From Flavobacterium sp. 270 (GTDB lineage Bacteria > Bacteroidota > Bacteroidia > Flavobacteriales > Flavobacteriaceae), in the NCBI RefSeq assembly GCF_004368785.1, contig NZ_SODM01000003.1, positions 434,001-498,000 on the forward strand: a stretch of 64,000 nucleotides of DNA, in the 5' to 3' direction. Below the pieces are notes generated by a model that saw nothing but the letters and a program-made list of their open reading frames with translations, made no database searches and was not told the origin of the DNA. Every line of letters starts with the position of its first letter. Position 1 is the first letter of the stretch. Below, in pieces: positions 36,192 to 41,839 of the stretch. A program made the translations under genes and the position numbers.

Positions 36192-37144
36192 TATAATTGG
36201 GTTAAAAGATCACTTTTTTTCATTTTGAATTCATCTTCATCAATTAAACCTGCGTCAAAAAGTGATTTTAATTTTTGAAGTTTAGAAGTGATATCTTCTG
36301 CTGGTTCCTGTTTTGGAGTTTCTTTGTCTTGTTTGATTTGATTTAAAAGAATTCCCATGCTCAATGCATTTTGTGTAGCATCATGAACTGCTGTTCCTTT
36401 ATCTCCAATTGCTGTTGCTGTATTAAATTTGGTAAACTTATCCATATCGGTTACCATATTCATATTGGTGATTTTGTCGTAATGTGCGGTAACTTCATCC
36501 GGCAAGGTTACGCTTGTAATCACAAATTGTGTCAATTCAATTCCTAATTGAAGAAAATAAGGTTTTAAATAAGGCTCTATTTTTTGTCCTAATTGTGTAA
36601 TATTTCCTGCAACATCAGTAACAGTGATATTTTCGTTTGCTAAAACTTCTCCAAATTTGGGCGCAATAAAATCTCTTAATTGGTTTTGCAATTCAAAAAT
36701 GGTAAGCTGTTCGTACGTACCTGCATATTGACGAAAAAATTTAGCAACGTCCACAATTTTAATGTCAAAGCTTCCAAAGGCACGAATTCTAATTTGTCCA
36801 AATTGAGGATCATTCATCAAAATAGGAGCAGGAGTTCCCCATTTATTATTGATAAATTGGTGTGTATTGAAAAAGTAAACGTCAACTTTAAACGGACTTT
36901 CAAATCCGTATTTCCAACCTTTTAATTTGCTTAAAATTGGGATGTTTTCTGTAGATAAAGTATGAAGTCCGGCAGAATAAACATCGGCAAGCTGTCCTTC
37001 ATTTAAAAGCATTACCTGCTGGCTTTCGCGTACTGTTAATTTTGCTCCGTTTTTAATTTCTTTATCTTCATCAAAAAACTTCCACATCAATAAATTAGGA
37101 TTGCTTGTCGTGGCTTCGATTATTTCTATAAAAGGCAGTTTCAT
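36191..37144 (-). CDS. SPFH-domain (YdjI/virion-core-like) protein with C-terminal SHOCT
   Basis: About 318 residues from the ATG at 37144 (MKLPFIEIIEATTSNPNLLMWKF). The frame continues upstream to 37345 but the extra segment is AT-rich, hydrophobic and lacks family features. Core motifs are LTVRESQQVMLLNEGQLADVY, GLHTLSTENIPILSKLKGWK and IRIRAFGSFDIKIVDVAKFF, as in SPFH-like virion-core/YdjI proteins. The C-terminus is a SHOCT motif (LQKLKSLFDAGLIDEDEFKMKK). No membrane anchor. It heads a four-gene operon with two zinc-ribbon proteins and an acidic protein. Confidence 0.88.
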   Translation of the reverse strand: MKLPFIEIIEATTSNPNLLMWKFFDEDKEIKNGAKLTVRESQQVMLLNEGQLADVYSAGLHTLSTENIPILSKLKGWKYGFESPFKVDVYFFNTHQFINNKWGTPAPILMNDPQFGQIRIRAFGSFDIKIVDVAKFFRQYAGTYEQLTIFELQNQLRDFIAPKFGEVLANENITVTDVAGNITQLGQKIEPYLKPYFLQLGIELTQFVITSVTLPDEVTAHYDKITNMNMVTDMDKFTKFNTATAIGDKGTAVHDATQNALSMGILLNQIKQDKETPKQEPAEDITSKLQKLKSLFDAGLIDEDEFKMKKSDLLTQL

Positions 37145-37324
37145 ACTAGTATTGTTTATAAGACACAAAAAAATAAGAATTACAATGTGATAATTAATAT
37201 TATTGGTCAAATACAAATATGTGTATAAAAGAAAAAACTTACAATACCGGATTTTAGTGATTTTTTTAGGATAACTGAAAATGGTTAGATAACTGTAATG
37301 GAGTTGATGGGGAATGAGCAAAAA

Positions 37325-37353
37325 AAATCCGACTTGCTTTCGCAAATCGGATT
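37325..37353 (-). terminator. Terminator hairpin downstream of lpdA
   Basis: aaatccgacttgctttcgcaaatcggatt forms a stem-loop 43 bp beyond the lpdA stop codon. Same family as 28134, 31507 and 33988. Confidence 0.8.
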
Positions 37354-37395
37354 AAATTGAAAATTATATATAACCGTCGTCGAAACGCGGTATTT

Positions 37396-38784
37396 TTACA
37401 AGTGAATTACTTCGCCGTAAGCATCTGCTACAGCTTCCATAACTGCCTCGCTCATTGTAGGGTGAGGGTGAATAGATTTTAAGATTTCGTGACCTGTAGT
37501 TTCTAGTTTACGAGCTACAACTGCTTCTGCAATCATATCTGTAACTCCAGCACCAATCATATGGCATCCTAACCATTCTCCGTATTTAGCATCAAAAATT
37601 ACTTTTACGAAACCGTCTGAATTTCCAGCTGCTTTAGCTTTTCCAGAAGCAGAGAATGGGAATTTACCAATTTTAAGATCGTAACCTTTTTCTCTTGCTT
37701 GTTTTTCTGTTAAACCAACAGAAGCGATTTCCGGAGTTGCGTAAGTACAACCAGGAACATTTCCATAATCGATTGGGTCTACGTGTAAACCTTTAATTTT
37801 TTCTACACAGTTAATTCCTTCAGCAGAAGCTACGTGAGCCAAAGCCTGCCCTGGAGTAATATCTCCAATTGCATAATATCCAGGAATATTAGTTTGGTTG
37901 TAAGCGTTTACCAGAATTTTATCACGGTCAACAGCAATACCAACTTCTTCTAAACCAATATTTTCGATGTTTGTTTTAATTCCAACTGCAGAAAGTACGA
38001 TATCAGCTTCAAGGATTTCTTCTCCTTTTGCTGTTTTTACAGTTGCTTTTACTCCAGCTCCAGAAGTATCAAGAGATTCTACAGAAGAGCTAGTCATAAC
38101 TTTAATACCTGCTTTTTTCAAAGATTTTTCAAATTGTTTTGAGATATCTTCGTCTTCAACTGGTACAACGTTTGGCATAAATTCTACAATAGTAACATCA
38201 GTTCCCATTGAGTTGTAGAAATGTGCAAACTCAACTCCAATTGCTCCAGAACCTACAATGATCATAGATTTTGGTTGTGTTGGCAACGTCATTGCCTGAC
38301 GGTAACCAATTACTTTTACACCATCCTGAGGTAAGTTTGGCAACTCACGAGAACGTGCTCCAGTAGCAATGATAATGTGATCTGCGCTGTATTCTGTAAC
38401 TTTATTATCTTTATCAGTAACGTCAAGTTTTTTTCCTGGTTTTAGTTTTCCAAAACCTTCAATAACGTCAATTTTGTTTTTTTTCATTAAGAACTGAACT
38501 CCTTTGCTCATTCCTTCAGCAACGTTACGACTGCGTTGTACAACTGCTGGGAAATCTTTATCGAATTCAGAAACTTTTAATCCGTAGTCAGAAGCGTGTT
38601 TTAAATAATCAAAAACCTGAGCAGATTTTAATAATGCTTTTGTTGGGATACATCCCCAGTTTAAACATACACCACCTAAGTTTTCTTTTTCAACTACAGC
38701 TACTTTAAAGCCTAATTGTGAAGCTCTAATAGCTGTTACATATCCGCCAGGACCACTTCCTAAAACAATAACGTCGTATTTCAT
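37396..38784 (-). CDS. lpdA: Dihydrolipoyl dehydrogenase
   Basis: 462 residues. This FAD flavoprotein reoxidises dihydrolipoamide in 2-oxoacid dehydrogenase and glycine-cleavage complexes. The FAD-binding VIVLGSGPGGYVTAIRA is followed by the redox-active disulfide (Cys40 and Cys45 in GGVCLNWGCIPTKALL), the NAD-binding IIVGSGAIGVEFAHFYNSMG, a second FAD segment GYYAIGDITPGQALAHVA, and the catalytic His in the C-terminal HPHPTMSEAVMEA. Length and motifs are complete. It is a single gene with its own terminator. Confidence 0.97.
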   Translation of the reverse strand: MKYDVIVLGSGPGGYVTAIRASQLGFKVAVVEKENLGGVCLNWGCIPTKALLKSAQVFDYLKHASDYGLKVSEFDKDFPAVVQRSRNVAEGMSKGVQFLMKKNKIDVIEGFGKLKPGKKLDVTDKDNKVTEYSADHIIIATGARSRELPNLPQDGVKVIGYRQAMTLPTQPKSMIIVGSGAIGVEFAHFYNSMGTDVTIVEFMPNVVPVEDEDISKQFEKSLKKAGIKVMTSSSVESLDTSGAGVKATVKTAKGEEILEADIVLSAVGIKTNIENIGLEEVGIAVDRDKILVNAYNQTNIPGYYAIGDITPGQALAHVASAEGINCVEKIKGLHVDPIDYGNVPGCTYATPEIASVGLTEKQAREKGYDLKIGKFPFSASGKAKAAGNSDGFVKVIFDAKYGEWLGCHMIGAGVTDMIAEAVVARKLETTGHEILKSIHPHPTMSEAVMEAVADAYGEVIHL

Positions 38785-38952
38785 TTTTTTGGTTTTTAGT
38801 ATTTACTATCGAAAATGAAGTTTTTTAATTCCGAAACTCACTTTCAATCTCTATGTTATTTGTGCTTGCGAATTTAAGGATTTATTTTAAATTTTTAGGT
38901 TGTTTTTTATTTGTTTCAAGTTTCAGGTTTTAAGTTTTTGCTGTAAAAGTTT

Positions 38953-39021
38953 TTGCCACGAATTGCACGAATCAACACGAATTTTATATTAATTAGTGGA
39001 AATTGGTGTAATTCGTGGCAA
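38953..39021. repeat. Inverted repeat of the GCCACGAATT family
   Basis: The left arm ttgccacgaattgcacgaat and the right arm gtgtaattcgtggcaa are complementary. Relative of 3965-4051. Confidence 0.78.
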
Positions 39022-39033
39022 ACTATATTGATA

Positions 39034-39092
39034 TGTCAGGCTGAGCGTAGTCGAAGCCCTCGTCGTGCTCTTCGACTACGCTCAGAGTGACA
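39034..39092. repeat. Palindrome with TGAGCGTAGTCGAAG arms
   Basis: The 23-bp arms at 39034-39056 and 39070-39092 are complementary except at two positions, around a 13-bp loop. They start tgtca and end tgaca. It looks like a member of a widely dispersed Flavobacteriia palindrome family with TGTCA ends. Confidence 0.8.
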
Positions 39093-39153
39093 AAGTTAAA
39101 CTTGAAACTTTAAACCTGAAACTAAAAGCTAAAAACTTTAAACTAAAAACAAA

Positions 39154-39750
39154 TTAAACCTTAACATGCCCCCAGTTTTCACCGCTGGCAATTCTTCTAA
39201 TTTGCATTTCGCTAACACCAAATTGTTTCGCGATCATTTTAAGACGTGTTTTTTGTTCTGGTCTGGCAAGGATTTTCTTGATCAGCATTACTTTTGTAGT
39301 AGTCAGTTTTCTTCCGTCGGCTTTAAGATTGTGCTCGATCAGATTCTTTTTGGCCTGAATCACGCGTGGACTCTTACGGCTGTGCGCCATCATTTCGGCT
39401 TTTGTTGCCCAGCGTAAATTATTGATGTCGTCGTTGCTTCGGTTATAATCTAAATGAAGTACATAAGTTTGTTCTTCTGATTTTTTTGGAATAAAATACT
39501 GTGCAACTAATTTGTATAGAAAGAGATATTTGTTAACGATTTTGTCCTCTACTTTAACCTTAAATCTAAAAGTAGGATAACCATCACTTAAACCTCCTTT
39601 TAAGAGGCGTCCGTTTTCAATTTCGTCTGTAAAACTAATTAATCTGCCTTTGTTTGAAATGGCATATCTAAGCTGTAATGAGGCGTTTATTTCTATTTCT
39701 TTGAATTCTTCGTTTGGATAAAATCTTGTATGTGGCATTTTCTTTTTCAT
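39154..39750 (-). CDS. NUMOD4/HNH-endonuclease-like DNA-binding protein
   Basis: 198 residues. The N-terminus (LQLRYAISNKGRLISFTDEI) resembles the NUMOD4 motif. The middle segment LHLDYNRSNDDINNLRWAT has the H...N...N spacing of an HNH_3-type nuclease. The C-terminus (LKMIAKQFGVSEMQIRRIAS, then GENWGHVKV) is a helix-turn-helix common in homing-endonuclease-associated proteins. It might be a degenerate homing nuclease now used as a DNA-binding factor. A CAAAGATA (-7 on the minus strand) lies at 39767-39774. It is the nearest downstream neighbour of the ubiquitin-like genes. Confidence 0.72.
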   Translation of the reverse strand: MKKKMPHTRFYPNEEFKEIEINASLQLRYAISNKGRLISFTDEIENGRLLKGGLSDGYPTFRFKVKVEDKIVNKYLFLYKLVAQYFIPKKSEEQTYVLHLDYNRSNDDINNLRWATKAEMMAHSRKSPRVIQAKKNLIEHNLKADGRKLTTTKVMLIKKILARPEQKTRLKMIAKQFGVSEMQIRRIASGENWGHVKV

Positions 39751-40129
39751 TTAATTTCTATTCTCTCAAAGATAAATAATAAACGAAAAATTAATGCTAT
39801 GTTATTGATTCAGAATCATCAATTTTATGATTTCTATAACGCTTATTTAACGTTTTGAAATGTTTTTGACAGTTTTTAATCGGATTTTAATTCACAAATT
39901 GTGAAATATGCAGTTTTTAATTTAGGAAAGAAGTGTGAATTTACAGCTAAATAATGATTAAGTTATTGATTTAGCCAATTTGCTGAATCTCAAAAACCAC
40001 AATTAAGTGAAAAACATTTATAATAAAAGGGTTTGACTTTAATTAAAGTCAAACCCTTTTATTATAATAAGTGTATTAGAATCTATTTTAAAATGTATTC
40101 AAATACAATTTTATTTTTTTTTAAATTAA
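39751..40129. other. Intergenic region upstream of the HNH-like gene, containing a ubiquitin-gene terminator
   Basis: This 379-bp AT-rich gap contains the HNH-like gene's upstream region (-7-like box at 39767-39774) and, at 40018-40067, the palindromic terminator of the first ubiquitin-like gene. I saw no additional ORF. Confidence 0.55.
40018..40067 (-). terminator. Terminator of ubiquitin-like copy 1
   Basis: A perfect palindrome with 25-bp arms (40018-40042 and 40043-40067), core aagggtttgacttt/aaagtcaaaccctt, 62 bp beyond the stop codon. Near-identical hairpins follow copies 2 and 3. Confidence 0.85.
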
Positions 40130-40423
40130 TTAATTCGGACATGGATAAGTTATAACTGCATGTATGGTGCTTTCTTTTGGAATGTTATAATCTGATAATG
40201 TTCTGCCGTCTTCAAGTTGTTTTCCTGCAAATATAAATCTTATACACCTAGGATCAATTCCTTCTTTATCTTGTATTTTAGACTTAAGATTTTCAATAGT
40301 ATCTGAACTTTCAACTTCTAGAGTTATAATTTTTCCAGTCAAAGTTTTTATAAAAATTTGCATTGAGAACGCATTAACCGAAAAGGCGAAAAACAAAACG
40401 ATAATTAGTAATTTTTTTTTCAT
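40130..40423 (-). CDS. Exported ubiquitin homologue, copy 1
   Basis: 97 residues: a 20-residue signal peptide ([20 protein letters not shown]) ending in an A-F-S cleavage site, then a 77-residue domain starting [18 protein letters not shown]. Aligned by eye to eukaryotic ubiquitin without gaps, it is identical at about 57 of 76 positions. All seven ubiquitin lysines (6, 11, 27, 29, 33, 48, 63) and the Leu8-Ile44-Val70 patch are retained. The C-terminus is PCPN: Gly75 is Cys and Gly76 is Pro, so it cannot be conjugated by the normal Gly-Gly route. Cys40 replaces Gln40, giving a second Cys near the tail. It has its own promoter (40453-40484) and terminator. Likely horizontally acquired from a eukaryote and secreted to the periplasm or beyond. 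Confidence 0.96.
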   Translation of the reverse strand: MKKKLLIIVLFFAFSVNAFSMQIFIKTLTGKIITLEVESSDTIENLKSKIQDKEGIDPRCIRFIFAGKQLEDGRTLSDYNIPKESTIHAVITYPCPN

Positions 40424-40452
40424 AGATTTTTTTTAAATGATTATTTATTTTT

Positions 40453-40484
40453 CAAACTTACTTATTTATTTGTAAGAATACAAG
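40453..40484 (-). promoter_or_regulatory. Promoter of ubiquitin-like copy 1
   Basis: On the minus strand CTTG (-33 side, 40481-40484) is followed after 20 bp by TAAGTTTG (40453-40460), matching TTTG-N17-23-TAnnTTTG. The -7 box is 29 bp before the ATG. The box and spacer are identical in all three copies. Confidence 0.75.
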
Positions 40485-40676
40485 TGACATTGTTGAGTTT
40501 GTTTTAAATTCATTTTACCATAAATATAATGAATAAACAAAGTTTTGATAGCTAAATCGTTTGTAAGTATTTGAAAATAACTTCTATAAGAAATTTCGCA
40601 TGGTCCATTAGATGCTGAAAATTGCATTAGATTCGGCTGGAGAAATATTTTAAATCAATTCTACGGTGATATGAAA

Positions 40677-40710
40677 AAGGGTTTAACTTTAATTAAAAAG
40701 TCAAACCCTT
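40677..40710 (-). terminator. Terminator of ubiquitin-like copy 2
   Basis: aagggtttaacttt ... aaagtcaaaccctt with one mismatch, 27 bp beyond the copy 2 stop. Homologous to 40018-40067. Confidence 0.8.
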
Positions 40711-40736
40711 GATTATTTTGCTATCTTAAGAAATAA

Positions 40737-41027
40737 TTACTTACAATTTTCTCTCAAAACCATCCATATTTCCGTTTCTTTTTGAATGTTATAATCACAT
40801 AATATCCTATTGTCTTCAAGTTGTTTTCCTGCGAATATTAACCTTATGCAATCGGGATTATATCCTTCCTTATCTTGTATTTTAGACTTAATATTATCAA
40901 TAGTATCTGAACATTCAACTTCAAGAGTTATAGTTTTTCCAGTCAAAGTTCTGATAAAAATTTGCATTGAGAACGTATTAAGCGAGAAGGCGAAAAACAA
41001 AACGATAATTAGTAATTTTTTTTTCAT
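40737..41027 (-). CDS. Exported ubiquitin homologue, copy 2 (four cysteines)
   Basis: 96 residues: signal peptide [20 protein letters not shown], then a 76-residue ubiquitin domain ([18 protein letters not shown]...), about 54 of 76 positions identical to ubiquitin by eye. It ends RENCK: Gly75 is Cys and Gly76 is Lys. Cys40 is shared with the other copies, and it alone also has Cys19 and Cys57, positions that contact each other in the ubiquitin fold. Lys6 is Arg; the other six lysines remain. His68 is Trp and Gly53 is Asn, so the Ile44 face is altered. Own promoter (41057-41088) and terminator. Confidence 0.95.
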   Translation of the reverse strand: MKKKLLIIVLFFAFSLNTFSMQIFIRTLTGKTITLEVECSDTIDNIKSKIQDKEGYNPDCIRLIFAGKQLEDNRILCDYNIQKETEIWMVLRENCK

Positions 41028-41056
41028 AGATTTTTTTTAAATGATTATTTATTTCT

Positions 41057-41088
41057 CAAACTTACTTATTTATTTGTAAGAATACAAG
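41057..41088 (-). promoter_or_regulatory. Promoter of ubiquitin-like copy 2
   Basis: CTTG (41085-41088), a 20-bp spacer, and TAAGTTTG (41057-41064) on the minus strand, identical to copies 1 and 3. Confidence 0.75.
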
Positions 41089-41274
41089 TGATATTATTGA
41101 GTTTATTTAAATTCATTTTACCATAAATATAATGAATAACCACATTTTTATATCTGAATAATTTGTAAGTATTTGAAAATAAGTTGTATGAGAATTTTCT
41201 TAAAGCAAATTAGCTGCTAAAAATTTGCATCAGCTCGAGAAACATTCAAAATCAATTCTACAATCATATGCTAA

Positions 41275-41308
41275 AAAGGGTTCAACTTTAATTAAAGTCA
41301 AACCCTTT
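41275..41308 (-). terminator. Terminator of ubiquitin-like copy 3
   Basis: aaagggttcaacttt/aaagtcaaaccctt, near-perfect, 57 bp beyond the copy 3 stop. Homologous to the other two. Confidence 0.82.
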
Positions 41309-41365
41309 ATTTTTAATCTTATGCACTTTTAAAAGTGTCTTCTATTTTCCTAAATAAAAAAAATA

Positions 41366-41659
41366 TTAATTACAAGGAGTTCTAATAACCAGATGTACAA
41401 AGGAATCTTTTTGAATGTTATAATCTGATAATGTTCTGCCGTCTTCAAGTTGTTTTCCTGCAAATATAAGCCTTTGGCAATCAATATGAATTCCTTCTTT
41501 ATCTAGTATCTTAGCCTTAATATTATCAATAGTATCATAACTTTCGACCTCAAGAGTTATAGTATGTAAAGAACCGACAACTCTTATAATAATTTGCATT
41601 GAGAATGCATTAGCCGAAAAGGCTAAAAATAAAACGATAAAAAGTAATTTTTTTTTCAT
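41366..41659 (-). CDS. Exported ubiquitin homologue, copy 3 (most diverged)
   Basis: 97 residues: signal peptide [20 protein letters not shown], then a 77-residue ubiquitin domain ([19 protein letters not shown]...), roughly 68% identical to ubiquitin by eye. The first beta turn has one extra residue and the TLTGK loop is replaced by VVGSLH, removing Lys11 and Leu8. Lys27, 29, 33, 48, 63, Ile44, His68 and Val70 remain. The C-terminus is RTPCN, with Cys in place of Gly75. Cys40 is shared. Own promoter (41690-41721) and terminator. It is nearest the ABC-transporter gene. Confidence 0.95.
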   Translation of the reverse strand: MKKKLLFIVLFLAFSANAFSMQIIIRVVGSLHTITLEVESYDTIDNIKAKILDKEGIHIDCQRLIFAGKQLEDGRTLSDYNIQKDSFVHLVIRTPCN

Positions 41660-41689
41660 AGATTTTTTAAAAAATGATTATTTATCTTT

Positions 41690-41721
41690 CAAACTTACTT
41701 ATTTATTTGTAAGAATACAAG
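41690..41721 (-). promoter_or_regulatory. Promoter of ubiquitin-like copy 3
   Basis: CTTG (41718-41721), a 20-bp spacer, and TAAGTTTG (41690-41697) on the minus strand, identical to copies 1 and 2. Confidence 0.75.
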
Positions 41722-41839
41722 TAAAATTATTGAGTTATGTTAAATTTATTTTGCCCTAAATCTAATGAATGATCGTAATTTTTAGCGTTTGATTTTTTGT
41801 AAGATTTTGATGATTAAGGATGTAGGTAATTTCTTAAAG

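Larger units (their letters stand above)
38785..39153. other. Repeat-filled gene-free region
   Basis: This 369-bp gap between lpdA and the HNH-like gene holds two palindromes (38953-39021 and 39034-39092) and gtttcaagtttcaggtttt/gaaactttaaacctgaaac words at both ends (38918-38937; 39097-39145). The lpdA promoter should lie in the first 100 bp, but I found no convincing consensus. Confidence 0.6.
40424..40736. other. Spacer between ubiquitin-like copies 1 and 2 (duplicated unit)
   Basis: This 313-bp spacer contains the copy 1 promoter, an AT-rich duplicated tract that aligns with the spacer between copies 2 and 3, a degenerate block at about 40597-40625 that resembles the 3' end of the ABC-transporter gene, and the copy 2 terminator. 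No other ORF. Confidence 0.6.
41028..41365. other. Spacer between ubiquitin-like copies 2 and 3 (duplicated unit)
   Basis: This 338-bp spacer contains the copy 2 promoter, the AT-rich duplicated tract, and a block at about 41197-41232 (ttcttaaagcaaattagctg...) that resembles the sequence spanning the ABC-transporter stop codon at 41829-41868. The copy 3 terminator is at 41275-41308. No other ORF. Confidence 0.6.

Noticed and set aside
36191-37345. Longer N-terminus of the SPFH-SHOCT protein (start at 37345)
   Set aside because: The extra 67 residues are AT-rich translation of a promoter-like spacer plus the lpdA terminator hairpin at 37325-37353; the domain begins at the ATG at 37144.
40130-41659. 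Ubiquitin-like genes as contamination or eukaryotic DNA in the assembly
   Set aside because: Each has a bacterial signal peptide and a Bacteroidota-type promoter, is embedded between typical Flavobacterium genes, and shows no intron or Gly-Gly polyubiquitin arrangement.
40018-41721. CRISPR array suspected from regular repeats in the ubiquitin region
   Set aside because: The repeats are about 600 bp apart and contain complete genes with promoters and terminators, so they are tandem gene duplications.
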